Shown here piece by piece: positions 1 to 8,879 of a stretch of DNA of 64,000 nt (positions are counted from its first letter, which is position 1; every line of letters starts with the position of its first letter). Below the pieces are notes generated by a model that saw only the letters and a list, made by a program, of their open reading frames with translations, ran no database searches and was not told where the DNA came from. The translations under genes and the position numbers were made by a program. Source of the stretch: Pseudoalteromonas luteoviolacea (GTDB lineage Bacteria; Pseudomonadota; Gammaproteobacteria; Enterobacterales; Alteromonadaceae); the NCBI RefSeq assembly GCF_001696455.1, contig NZ_MAUJ01000001.1:1674001-1738000 (forward strand), written 5' to 3'.

Positions 1-614
1 TTCAACTCTGAAAGTAGCTCTTTATGCATACTGTCAGGCAGCTTTTCAAGGATGTCTTGGTTAATTGTATTGACTTCATCTCGGCTTTTACTGATCTCCT
101 CAACCACAGACGCTTTGTAACTGAGCCCCATTTCAATTAACGCGTTCAGCTCTTCGTTTTGATTTTGTACGATGCTATCGAGCGAATCTATGTAAGTATC
201 TGAATCAGTGAATTGTTTTAGTCCTTCATAAACTATGAGCTGTAGACGGAATTTTTCATATAATGGTTGGTATACAAAGTAACTGTCAAACAGGTTTTTT
301 AAACAGCACTTAAACGCCAACCCTGACTCCTTATTGCTGCAAAGTAAAACGCTGTAATGGTTTTTGACTAAGCGCTTTTCCTTAATCAACATATTGTATA
401 AGCAGATGCTTTTTTTCACATCTGACAACGCAAACAAAATTACTTTGGGCGCTAATTGTTCAATATCATCCAGAGCTGATTTCCTCACGACTAAGCATCT
501 AAAGTCGTTCGTCTGCTCAGAAATAAGCTGCGTTACCCCCTGAACATCGTCTTCTCTATGAGTCAGTACCAAAACAGCTGGATGGCGTTTTGCAATTCGG
601 TTAATGCTCGCCAT
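1..614 (-). CDS. Degenerate response-regulator-like protein (partial)
   Basis: The ORF starts at an ATG at 614 and stays open to the window edge, so the C-terminus is missing; about 204 residues are visible. The first 120 or so residues alternate hydrophobic strands and helices like a CheY-type receiver. The strand that normally ends in the phosphoacceptor Asp reads VILFALSDV, with no Asp at the usual place, so it is probably a pseudo-receiver. The remaining visible part is helical and charged, perhaps coiled coil. It overlaps the Hpt gene by 14 bp, so it is the third gene of a kinase-Hpt-regulator operon. The output domain is not visible, and the receiver assignment rests on fold pattern and context only. 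Confidence 0.6.
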   Translation of the reverse strand, partial: MASINRIAKRHPAVLVLTHREDDVQGVTQLISEQTNDFRCLVVRKSALDDIEQLAPKVILFALSDVKKSICLYNMLIKEKRLVKNHYSVLLCSNKESGLAFKCCLKNLFDSYFVYQPLYEKFRLQLIVYEGLKQFTDSDTYIDSLDSIVQNQNEELNALIEMGLSYKASVVEEISKSRDEVNTINQDILEKLPDSMHKELLSEL

Positions 615-957
615 TGGTTAGCTCCTTTTTAATTGCAATAAATTCCCCATTTAACTTGATGATGATTTGTTTTATTGCGGACTTATTTTTGGTCAAGCTA
701 TAGCGCTCGATTGTTTCAAGAAAGTAGGCGCTGCGCTCCGCGCCCACAGCCCTCGCTGAGGTTTTAAGAAAGTGAGCCTGGCTCTTCAACTCTCCAAAGT
801 CATTGATATTAAAAGATTGGACAATGGTTTTTAGCACCGTTGCCGCCTGTGCCAAAAATTCAGTATGAAATTTTTGAATTTTATCTGGCTCATCGCCTAC
901 CAGATCAATAATGGTTTCGCGATTTAGCGTCTTTAGTTCATCAGGCTGAGTGTTCAT
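601..957 (-). CDS. Hpt-domain phosphotransfer protein
   Basis: This 118-residue, all-helical protein carries the Hpt motif AHFLKTSARAVGA, with the likely phosphorylated His at residue 62. Hpt proteins pass phosphate from the receiver of a hybrid kinase to a second receiver. It overlaps the 3' end of the hybrid kinase by 17 bp and the following receiver-like gene by 14 bp, which points to a tightly coupled operon and a His-Asp-His-Asp relay in which this is the third step. The length is normal for a free-standing Hpt protein. Its final target is unclear because the adjacent receiver lacks the usual Asp. Confidence 0.88.
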   Translation of the reverse strand: MNTQPDELKTLNRETIIDLVGDEPDKIQKFHTEFLAQAATVLKTIVQSFNINDFGELKSQAHFLKTSARAVGAERSAYFLETIERYSLTKNKSAIKQIIIKLNGEFIAIKKELTNGEH

Positions 958-3553
958 ACCAACGCTCCATAATCAGCTTTATATCTGTGAGTCTCACAGG
1001 TTTGCATAAAAAATCATTCATACCGATGGATGTACACATATCCTTTTCACCTTGCATTACTGCGCCCGTAACAGCAATGATGGGCACTGGCGGTTGCTCA
1101 CTTTTGGCTTCCTCTGTGCGGATTTGCTTGGTCATTTCATAACCATCGACTTCTGGCATGTGGCAATCAGTTAAAATCAGTTTGTAGTGATGACTGTGCC
1201 AAAAATTAAACCCCTCAGCTCCATTACTCGCCACATCACAATGAAAACCCAGCTTTTCAAGTTGGTTTTTTATTAATTTTTGATTAAACGGGTTATCTTC
1301 AACTAAAAGAATGTCGTGACCGCAAGTACCGCTTTCAACTGTTTTGTCCTGCGGCTCAGCGTCAAATGTAAAGTCGTCCATATTCAACTGCTCTTGCTGC
1401 TGGGCCTCAAGTTGCGAACACAATTGATGTGCGGTCAATGGCTGGTTTGGATAAACGGCTAATTGCACAAAAGACAAAGCAAACTGACTCTGTAACGAAG
1501 CGTCCGTATACACGATTAAGTTTGGGAGTTGCTCTAGCTGAGGCAACCAAAAGCGCATAGAGTCTATTTCGCTAGACAAGACCAAGTGTAACTGCGCTGG
1601 AGGCATAGCGTTCATTTTGCTTGCGCTGTTCAACTCACGAAGTGTAACGTCATAAAAAACGTGAGCGAGCTTAAGTAAATGTGCATTGTCGAATGACAAT
1701 TGGCCCACAACATAACAAGCGAGCGGTGTTTTTTCACGCGCCTCACGCTCGCTAATGTCTAACCAAAATGGCGCTTTTATCGTAAAAACACTGCCCTTAT
1801 GTAGTTCACTTTCTACAATAATTTGGCCACCCATAAGGTCTATAAGTTTGCCACAGATGGAGAGGCCTAACCCCGTACCGCCAAACTTTCTGGTTGTAGA
1901 TTTTTCGGCTTGAGTAAAGGGTGTAAACAGCTTATTGATAGTCTCCTTGCTCATTCCAACGCCCGTATCCGAGATACTAATTGTCACCTCGCCTTGATAT
2001 ATATTGAGCTGTTTAAACTGTGCATTCAGTGTGATGTGCTTTTGTTTTACCCCTTGAGTGTTTGTAAACTTTATCGCGTTGCCAAGTATATTGAGTAGAA
2101 TTTGCCTAAAGCGGTTTTCGTCACCTTTTAGGGGTTGTAGCTGGGCTAGGTCCTCATAAATGTTGAGACTGATCCCCTTTTCTTTAGCCGATGCAGCGAA
2201 TGTGCTAACAACCTCTGACACCAGTGTTGGTAACTCAAATACCACAGTCTCTAATTCTAATTTGCCCGCTTCAATTTTGTTTAAATCAAGTAAGTCATTC
2301 AAAATCGTGATCAAGTGATTTGCCGATGTCGATGCAGTGTAAACTAAGTCCTTCGACTCACTGGTGAGTTGGCAATGGGCGAGCAGATCCAACGCCCCAA
2401 TTATGCCATTGAGCGGTGTTCTTAATTCATGGCTAATCATGGATAAAAACTCAGATTTCACTTTATTGGCGCGCTCTGCTTTTTGTAGTGTGTTATGAAG
2501 CTCAGCAGTGCGATCGTTGACTCGAGTTTCAAGCTCTGTATTAAGCTCTTTTAGCGCCTGTTGCGCTTTGTGAATTTCGGTTTGATCGATACAAACACCG
2601 TCTATTCGACAATGCTCTCCTTTGTAGTTTTTACCAACTCGCCCTTGAGCAAAGACATAAATGACATCGCCATTTTTCAAAATACTGCGATAATGCTGTT
2701 TAAATTCAATGCCCGTCTTTAAGCTTTCATCCAAAGCCGCTAATACCTTGGGCCTATCTTCTGGGTGTAATAACTCAACCCATTTGTTTAAGTCACCAAT
2801 ATCTTTGGGCTCTAACTTAAAAATGGTGTTGGCCAACATATCCCATTTCCAACGCCACAAATTACCTGACTTTGTCGCCCGCCAAGTGCCTATTTTCCCT
2901 GCTTCAATTGCCAATTGCTTACTTTCATCCGCATCATTGAGGGCAATCACGGTATTTTTCTCAATTGTGCAGTCTTGAAGTGTCCCATTTATCCATTGCA
3001 ATGCCCCTCGCTTAGCAAGGCTCCCTTTAAGCGCAAACCAACGTTTTTGACCCGCACTTTTAAGCCTAAACTCAAATTGCAAAGGCACACCAAATTGGGC
3101 ATGGTTTTCAAAAAACAGCGGAAATAACGCGCGGTCATCCTTGTGCACCAAACATATAAGCTGACGCCAAGTGACTTGCACATCGTCTTCAATGCCTAAG
3201 AACTGTTTAGTTATATCTGAGAGGTACACGTGCTTTGAATCTAAATTGTATCGCCACAACCCTATGTTGGCGCTGTTAATGGCATCTGCCAAAAAGCTCC
3301 CTTCATCAAACACCGTGTTACATTTTTGCAGCACAACGGAATAGCCGTTCGTTGTTCCATATTTGTAAAGTTTAAAATAACGATTTTTGTAACAGCCAAT
3401 GGCACTGTCGACTTTATCTAATTCAAGATTTAGGAGCGCTTGAACAGACAGCCCCAATACCTCTTTACAACCCAACAGCTCAACTGCAGCTGGACTGATT
3501 GACTTAATGAGTAAAGCCTTGTCGGTAACGAGAAAGGGGATGCTGCCTTCCAT
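941..3553 (-). CDS. Hybrid sensor histidine kinase (PAS-PAS-HisKA-HATPase-REC)
   Basis: The 870-residue protein has PAS-like regions at about 5-80, 85-200 and 210-325, a short coiled coil (330-365) and a HisKA domain with SHELRTP (His375). The HATPase has an N box (NILGNAIKFTN, about 488), G1 (DTGVGM, about 529) and G2 (FGGTGLGLS, about 557). A degenerate receiver-like stretch (about 610-715) precedes a C-terminal receiver with acidic pair ED (752-753), phosphoacceptor Asp796 (LILTDCHMP) and Lys in FLCKPV. No convincing membrane helix was seen, so it is probably a cytoplasmic sensor with PAS input. Phosphate would pass H375 to D796 and then to the Hpt protein encoded downstream. Confidence 0.93.
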   Translation of the reverse strand: MEGSIPFLVTDKALLIKSISPAAVELLGCKEVLGLSVQALLNLELDKVDSAIGCYKNRYFKLYKYGTTNGYSVVLQKCNTVFDEGSFLADAINSANIGLWRYNLDSKHVYLSDITKQFLGIEDDVQVTWRQLICLVHKDDRALFPLFFENHAQFGVPLQFEFRLKSAGQKRWFALKGSLAKRGALQWINGTLQDCTIEKNTVIALNDADESKQLAIEAGKIGTWRATKSGNLWRWKWDMLANTIFKLEPKDIGDLNKWVELLHPEDRPKVLAALDESLKTGIEFKQHYRSILKNGDVIYVFAQGRVGKNYKGEHCRIDGVCIDQTEIHKAQQALKELNTELETRVNDRTAELHNTLQKAERANKVKSEFLSMISHELRTPLNGIIGALDLLAHCQLTSESKDLVYTASTSANHLITILNDLLDLNKIEAGKLELETVVFELPTLVSEVVSTFAASAKEKGISLNIYEDLAQLQPLKGDENRFRQILLNILGNAIKFTNTQGVKQKHITLNAQFKQLNIYQGEVTISISDTGVGMSKETINKLFTPFTQAEKSTTRKFGGTGLGLSICGKLIDLMGGQIIVESELHKGSVFTIKAPFWLDISEREAREKTPLACYVVGQLSFDNAHLLKLAHVFYDVTLRELNSASKMNAMPPAQLHLVLSSEIDSMRFWLPQLEQLPNLIVYTDASLQSQFALSFVQLAVYPNQPLTAHQLCSQLEAQQQEQLNMDDFTFDAEPQDKTVESGTCGHDILLVEDNPFNQKLIKNQLEKLGFHCDVASNGAEGFNFWHSHHYKLILTDCHMPEVDGYEMTKQIRTEEAKSEQPPVPIIAVTGAVMQGEKDMCTSIGMNDFLCKPVRLTDIKLIMERWYEHSA

Positions 3554-3702
3554 ACACTTCCCTGCTGCAAATCACTGAGTAATTAAAATTAAATATAGCA
3601 GCTAAACACCAGATGGCTCTGTTCATTGCATCCAATGTATTAGCCCTGATGGCGCAATCAGCATCATTCGTTATGTTGATAGTCGCGCCTTCATTAAATC
3701 GC

Positions 3703-4698
3703 TTAATTACTCGATGGTGGGATAAGTAACATTTTCCCTAATACTTTACCGCTTTGAATTTGTTCGTGCGCCTTAGCTGCGTCGATAAGCGGCATCGTTG
3801 AATATACCGGTGCTAGCTTGGTTTCTTTTAATAACTCATAAACGTGCTCTAATGAACGTTTTACCAGTGGAAAGTTGGTAAAGTAGGTCGCGTATATTTC
3901 TGAATACGAAATAGTGGGCGCTTTACTAAAGTGATTAGCAACTTCAGCCTGCAAATTGGTGCTGCCAATACCTGCTAAAAACCCAAAGACAACAATATGC
4001 CCTAAAGTAGCAAGTGCTTCTAAATCTTGTTTTATGGTATCCCCGGCCACGGGATTGAAAATATAATCGACCCCTTTACCAGAAGTGACCTGTTTCACTT
4101 GAGTCAGCCAGTCCCCTGTAGAATTAAAGGCATAGTCTGCACCTAGGTTGAGCGCCTGCGTTACTTTTTCGTCTTTTCTATCTAGCGCTATGACTGTCAC
4201 GCCAGCGGCCTTTGCAAGCTGGATCAAAGCTGTACCCACGCCACCAGTTGATGCATACACTAACGCGGTTTTGCCTTGCTGTGCACGCACAACGTTATGC
4301 AACATATGATATGCCGTAAAATAAGTAACCGGCATAGCGCCTGCTTCGAGCAGATCCGCGTCATCATCTAAAACAATGAGCTTGTCTGCATCAACAGCAG
4401 TGTACTGGGCATACATTGAAGCGCCAATTGGGCCTAAAAATGCCACTTTTTGCCCATTTTCAAGCCCAGTTCCGTTGTTATCCACTATGGTGCCACTGCC
4501 TTCCACACCTGATATCAAGGGTAACTCAGGCATCATTCCCGGTGGCATGTTACCTTCACGGATCACAGTATCGATGAAATTGACCGGAGCCGCAGCCACT
4601 TTAACTAACACTTGACCGCTGTTAAGTTTTGGAGTGGGAATGTCCGTATATTGCAGCTGTTCACTACCGCCAGTTTGCTCTAATAAAATCGCTTTCAT
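3703..4698 (-). CDS. Zinc-free MDR-family NAD(P)H:quinone oxidoreductase-like protein
   Basis: The 331 residues match the medium-chain dehydrogenase/reductase fold of the quinone oxidoreductase type. It has an N-terminal GroES-like domain (1-120), then a Rossmann domain with YASTGGVGTALIQLA at about 150-165. The Cys/His zinc ligands of alcohol dehydrogenases are absent. Such enzymes use NADPH to reduce quinones or alkenals. It diverges from a LysR gene (4845) across a 146-bp spacer, the usual layout for a LysR regulator and its target. The ATG at 4698 follows an AGGAGAG-type ribosome binding site. Confidence 0.88.
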   Translation of the reverse strand: MKAILLEQTGGSEQLQYTDIPTPKLNSGQVLVKVAAAPVNFIDTVIREGNMPPGMMPELPLISGVEGSGTIVDNNGTGLENGQKVAFLGPIGASMYAQYTAVDADKLIVLDDDADLLEAGAMPVTYFTAYHMLHNVVRAQQGKTALVYASTGGVGTALIQLAKAAGVTVIALDRKDEKVTQALNLGADYAFNSTGDWLTQVKQVTSGKGVDYIFNPVAGDTIKQDLEALATLGHIVVFGFLAGIGSTNLQAEVANHFSKAPTISYSEIYATYFTNFPLVKRSLEHVYELLKETKLAPVYSTMPLIDAAKAHEQIQSGKVLGKMLLIPPSSN

Positions 4699-4844
4699 GT
4701 CTCTCTCCTATCATTCAAACAGCCCTATGCTGATATAGGGCTTCACTTTAGCGAGCTAATGATGAGAAAAAAATAAGCAATGATGGACTTGTCAATCCCA
4801 AAAATGGGATAATCTTTCTAGTCTTATTGCTGTGAGTACATACT

Positions 4845-5744
4845 ATGAAACGCGTACTGGATGATCTGAACCTTTTTTGTGAGGTGGTGGAACAAGGCAG
4901 CCTAAAAGCTGCATCTATGAGCACTGGCATACCGCATAGTACCGTCAGCCGTAGAATTGAGGCGCTAGAACTCGCTTTGGGATTAACCTTGCTGCAAAGA
5001 ACAACGCGAGAAGTGACTGTTACCCCAAGGGGCAAAGAGTTATACCTTGATTGCTCTGTGCTTTTTAATAACCTCAGAGATTCGATAGCGCTTGCAGAAA
5101 ATGCTGAAGCGACATTTAAAGGCCCACTCAATGTGTCGATGCCAGTACGTGCAGGCATTGATTTTTTGGGTGCATGGTTAATCGATTTTGCATCAGAGTA
5201 TCCTGAATTAAAATTAAATATCGCGCTTTCAAACACCAATAAGAATCTTATAAAAGAAGATATAGATCTTGCTTTTCGTGTAGGCCCGCTATTGGATTCT
5301 TCCGCTATTGCATTGCATTTATGGGATATACCCTACTCTGTTTGTGCACACCGTTCTTATCTCGAAAAGTACAACTTGAGCCAGAATAGGGTTACCGAGC
5401 ACCAAATATCCACTCTGCCTTGTATCGTTGCACACCCCGCAAAACAGTGGTCATTTTTGAATGCTTCAAGTAATGAAGTGATGCTCAGCCCGCTGCAAAG
5501 CCTAGTCGTAGATGATCTAGGGCTTGCCTATCATGGTGTACTCACGGGAAAGTACATGGCCATGCTACCCAATTCAATGATTAAAAGTGATGACGTGGTA
5601 AGACTCGCAGTTGATAACCTAAACCCACGTACAAGAGTCATGTATGCATACTACTTTGGTAAAAGGCATGTACAAAGCCAGATAAAACAGCTCGTACAAT
5701 ACATAAAGAATAGGTTTCAAAAGAATCTGCAAACACCCATATAA
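4845..5744 (+). CDS. LysR-family transcriptional regulator
   Basis: The 299-residue protein has the LysR winged helix at about 4-62, including GSLKAASMSTGIPHSTVSRR and RRIEALE, followed by a periplasmic-binding-protein-like effector domain (about 90-290). The length is typical. It is divergent from the quinone-oxidoreductase-like gene, so it probably controls that gene in response to a quinone or electrophile. The effector is inferred from context only. Confidence 0.92.
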   Translation: MKRVLDDLNLFCEVVEQGSLKAASMSTGIPHSTVSRRIEALELALGLTLLQRTTREVTVTPRGKELYLDCSVLFNNLRDSIALAENAEATFKGPLNVSMPVRAGIDFLGAWLIDFASEYPELKLNIALSNTNKNLIKEDIDLAFRVGPLLDSSAIALHLWDIPYSVCAHRSYLEKYNLSQNRVTEHQISTLPCIVAHPAKQWSFLNASSNEVMLSPLQSLVVDDLGLAYHGVLTGKYMAMLPNSMIKSDDVVRLAVDNLNPRTRVMYAYYFGKRHVQSQIKQLVQYIKNRFQKNLQTPI

Positions 5745-5775
5745 AATACCCTCACAGCAAAATACTTAATCGCCA

Positions 5776-6825
5776 CTACTGGCTATCTGTGTCAATGGCA
5801 ATGACCGAAGACAATGTCTCTTGTGGCCCCACTTTGGCTGCGCCACCAATTACGTAAAGGGTATTATTTAAAGTCACCATTCCATGACCATGCCTAGGCG
5901 TTGGCATATCATGCAATGACGTCCACGTATCGTTCACTGGGTCATAAGACCAAACCTGCTTAAACGCTTGCCCCGCTCGCCAATTGCTATTCGGGCCAAA
6001 TACTTCCCCGCCTGAAACAATAATCTTGTTATCTAACACACTGGCAGAGAGGCCGCCAGAAGCAACGGGTAACGGTGCAACTGTGGTCCATGTATCTTTT
6101 TTGACATCATATACTTCCACATCACGCACATTTTTGTTATCAGCACTGGTTACACGGCCGCCAATAACATAAATTTTGTCACCAATAACTGCACTAGCCG
6201 CTGAGCTTCTCAATATGTTTGCAGGTTTAGCTTTGCGCCAATAGGCGTTGTTGATCAATACGAAGTGCGCGTCACTATCAACATGTTTGCCCGTACTTTT
6301 TGAAACTGTTTTCCCTCCAATGACATGAATATTTTTACCCACATTTGCATATACAGACTCCGCCAATGGAATGGGTAAAGAAGGACCTTTTCGCCACTCT
6401 CGAAATGTCCCATCGAGTCTAAATACCGTGCGTTGAATTTGCCACGCATCGTCCTTGTTTCCCGTGAAGCCTCCAATTCCATAGACATAGTGTCGATTGC
6501 TCACCATACCTAGATGATGTCTGGGTTCGGGCAAAGAAGGTTTTTTTTGCCAACGACCCGTTGGTGGATTCAATAAATACACGTCACGTGTCGGGCCTAG
6601 CCCAAAAAAAGAAGGCGTTTCTGACGGTGTAAATCCGCCGCCAACGACGATGCGCTCTTTAAACACTGCTGGATAAACCTCTTGCATTGCAATTGGTAAG
6701 TCTGGTGCTTGTCGCCAAACACTCTTTTCAGTGGTTTTTGAATCACCGCTTAGTTGATTAGCGAATGCCAAAACACTGACAAAACTCATTGCAAACATGG
6801 TCAATTTAGCAGTAGATAAATGCAT
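5776..6825 (-). CDS. Secreted Kelch-repeat protein
   Basis: This 349-residue protein begins with a signal peptide (hydrophobic core about 5-21, likely cleavage after LAFA). At least five Kelch blades follow, each with a GG doublet and spaced Tyr/Trp, for example KIYVIGGRV, KIIVSGGEV and LYVIGGAA. It should fold as a six-bladed beta-propeller in the periplasm or outside the cell. Bacterial relatives include sialate mutarotases and galactose-oxidase-like proteins, but no catalytic signature could be identified. It is a single gene whose 3' end converges on the LysR gene. Confidence 0.85.
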   Translation of the reverse strand: MHLSTAKLTMFAMSFVSVLAFANQLSGDSKTTEKSVWRQAPDLPIAMQEVYPAVFKERIVVGGGFTPSETPSFFGLGPTRDVYLLNPPTGRWQKKPSLPEPRHHLGMVSNRHYVYGIGGFTGNKDDAWQIQRTVFRLDGTFREWRKGPSLPIPLAESVYANVGKNIHVIGGKTVSKSTGKHVDSDAHFVLINNAYWRKAKPANILRSSAASAVIGDKIYVIGGRVTSADNKNVRDVEVYDVKKDTWTTVAPLPVASGGLSASVLDNKIIVSGGEVFGPNSNWRAGQAFKQVWSYDPVNDTWTSLHDMPTPRHGHGMVTLNNTLYVIGGAAKVGPQETLSSVIAIDTDSQ

Positions 6826-7187
6826 TTATGCTCCTTAACGTATGCCCAAAGAATGATACCTTCAAAACACAATGCAAGATCATTCTCTTTGTGACAAATT
6901 AATGGCTATCAATCTGTGTGTTAATCAATAACATATCTTTGACCATAGTGGATAAAAATACGTCCAGCTACTATTTAAACCGCTAAAGTGCAAATTAATG
7001 AACATCACCTTGCACCACATGCAAAATAACAAACCACAATATACTTCCAACGAAGCGGTTTACGTCTGCCACTGCGCGTAATCAAAACTCATATACATAC
7101 TGAAGCTTGGTCAAGTACCTGACCCCAGATTAAACACTCAGTGGCAGAGGGCATTGGATGCACTTTTAGTATTTTCAACAACACAAA
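6826..7187. other. Intergenic stretch with promoter space and one REP-like hairpin
   Basis: This 362-bp stretch between the Kelch gene start and the FeoB-like gene end has no credible reading frame. Its left end must hold the Kelch promoter, but no clean -35/-10 pair stands out. Near its right end lies the short hairpin listed separately. Confidence 0.5.
7109..7124. repeat. REP-like hairpin
   Basis: GGTCA-AGTACC-TGACC forms a 5-bp stem with a 6-nt loop, followed by CCCA. The GGTCA/TGACCCC pattern resembles REP-type elements mobilised by RAYT (Y1) transposases in gammaproteobacteria. Only one copy was noticed here and no transposase is nearby. Confidence 0.3.
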
Positions 7188-8879
7188 TTAAGCAAATACA
7201 GTTGAGATAAAAGGCACTCCCCAAGACAGCGCTAAGGTAAAGCAAAGTGCCCAGAATATCTGGCGCATTGCCAAGCGCGATGCAAATCCTAAGCTCATTT
7301 CACGAACAATGGTCAGCAAAGAAACCACACAAGGTAACATCACTCCTGCGAGATACACTGCGCAAAGCAGCTGGATATCGGTGATTTCTGTCAACTTGAG
7401 GCCCTGAGATGTACTGTCAATCAATCCGATTGCTAAACCATCTTTACGAATAGCCCCTAATATTACCGCTATGGCAGCCCCTTCTGGTAAATTGACCATG
7501 GTCATCAAAGGCGCAATAAAATGTGTGAGCGATTCAATTACGCCAAGCCACTCTAAGAAACCAACCAATAGACAAATGACAACAAAGAGCGGAAAGGCTG
7601 TATTAAAAAATGATTTCATCACGCCTACCATTTCAGATAAGGCAAATCGCCAGTTGGGTGGCTGTAAAAACCCTCTACTGAGTAGATTATAAGAAGCAGC
7701 ATTGCGCTGCTGTTTCGTTGTAGTTAAAAGCAAATAAATACAAGTTGTTACGGCTAAGATAAGCAAGTATGGTAATGTGAGGTACGGCTTTCCCGCAGCA
7801 GAAAAAACAGCAACAGTTGCAGGTAGTTGGTAAGAGCATGCGGAGCCAAATGAAATGGCTGAAATACAACTTCCCCTTGTACAACATGAGCAGTTTCTAG
7901 TTTGAATAATGGCAGGTACATTGCATCCAAAGCCCATAACTACTCGCACTAAATCTCGCCCACTGAGCCCTATCTTATGCATAAAAGGGTCGAGTCGGTA
8001 AGACAGCCGATCTATCAGGCCTGTGGTTTTATAGATAGATATTATCATTGAAAATACAATGACCGTTGGCAACGCATATAATATCAAAAAAGGCAGCATC
8101 GAAATTAAACCATAGTCACCAACTAGCATATGGTTAAAAGGGGCAGGCAAAGTACCTAAATTGTTTTTGAGTGTATTAACTGGTGATTCGACATATGGGT
8201 AAAGCAAGTCTGCAAAAGCATTGGCATTGGTCACCGCAAACCAAGCAGGCAAAACCAATAAACACAGCGATAGTATCGGCCCAAGCCAAGCATACTCAAA
8301 CACCAATTGCTTGGGTTTCACAGACCAATTGGCTTCAAGCTTAGGAATTTCAGTAGGAAAGCGCGCAGGCTGAGTCAATGCCTGCTCTATCTGTACAAGT
8401 TGCTCTGTTGTGACATGACGATTGTCGATAGTTATCCAAGCTAAGTCAGTGTCAGCCCTTAGTTTGTCTAGCTCTTTTCTAACGTTTTCTCGATGTTTAA
8501 CTTTGTCCCAATAAGTAATGATAACGATCCCACTCCGCCCTTGCACCATATGCCATAAATCACTTAAATCACTGGGTAAATCCGTTGATTTGAGTGTTAA
8601 TATGACGTGTTCACTGGTTTTTAAACGGCGTAACACTTGAGAAGTTACAACACTGTCCATCCGAGTTTGAATACCGGGCGTATCGGTGATCACCTGTCCA
8701 TTCCAAGTGTACTCCTGACAGAACAGAGAACTACCTTGTAAATTGCTACTCCCAGACTTTTTGCCCATGAGGTTTTCTGTTAACGCGGTTTTTCCAACAC
8801 TTTCTTTGCCAATTAGCAGCCACTGGCTTTTTACTTTTGGCTCAGGGTAAAAGGTTTGTACATCAATAAACTGCCCCAT
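7188..8879 (-). CDS. FeoB-like GTPase-coupled metal transporter with Cys-rich gate loop
   Basis: About 563 residues. The start chosen is the ATG that overlaps the previous stop (TAATG) at 8879. An N-terminal G domain has G1 GKESVGKT, G3 DTPGI and a degenerate G4 TYWDK instead of NKxD. The membrane part has many helices and the FeoB gate motif GFGCNVPAI, which identifies the family. Known FeoB proteins import Fe(II). Here the segment after the gate reads NCSCCTRGSCIS, a four-Cys cluster not usual in FeoB, and the protein is shorter than the roughly 770 residues of classical FeoB. It is coupled to a flavoprotein gene ending in its own Cys cluster. The substrate could be Fe(II) or another thiophilic metal; this is inference. 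Confidence 0.8.
   Translation of the reverse strand: MGQFIDVQTFYPEPKVKSQWLLIGKESVGKTALTENLMGKKSGSSNLQGSSLFCQEYTWNGQVITDTPGIQTRMDSVVTSQVLRRLKTSEHVILTLKSTDLPSDLSDLWHMVQGRSGIVIITYWDKVKHRENVRKELDKLRADTDLAWITIDNRHVTTEQLVQIEQALTQPARFPTEIPKLEANWSVKPKQLVFEYAWLGPILSLCLLVLPAWFAVTNANAFADLLYPYVESPVNTLKNNLGTLPAPFNHMLVGDYGLISMLPFLILYALPTVIVFSMIISIYKTTGLIDRLSYRLDPFMHKIGLSGRDLVRVVMGFGCNVPAIIQTRNCSCCTRGSCISAISFGSACSYQLPATVAVFSAAGKPYLTLPYLLILAVTTCIYLLLTTTKQQRNAASYNLLSRGFLQPPNWRFALSEMVGVMKSFFNTAFPLFVVICLLVGFLEWLGVIESLTHFIAPLMTMVNLPEGAAIAVILGAIRKDGLAIGLIDSTSQGLKLTEITDIQLLCAVYLAGVMLPCVVSLLTIVREMSLGFASRLAMRQIFWALCFTLALSWGVPFISTVFA

Noticed and set aside
4748..5239. Minus-strand frame of 163 codons
   Set aside because: It is the antisense shadow of a clear LysR gene and has no family pattern.
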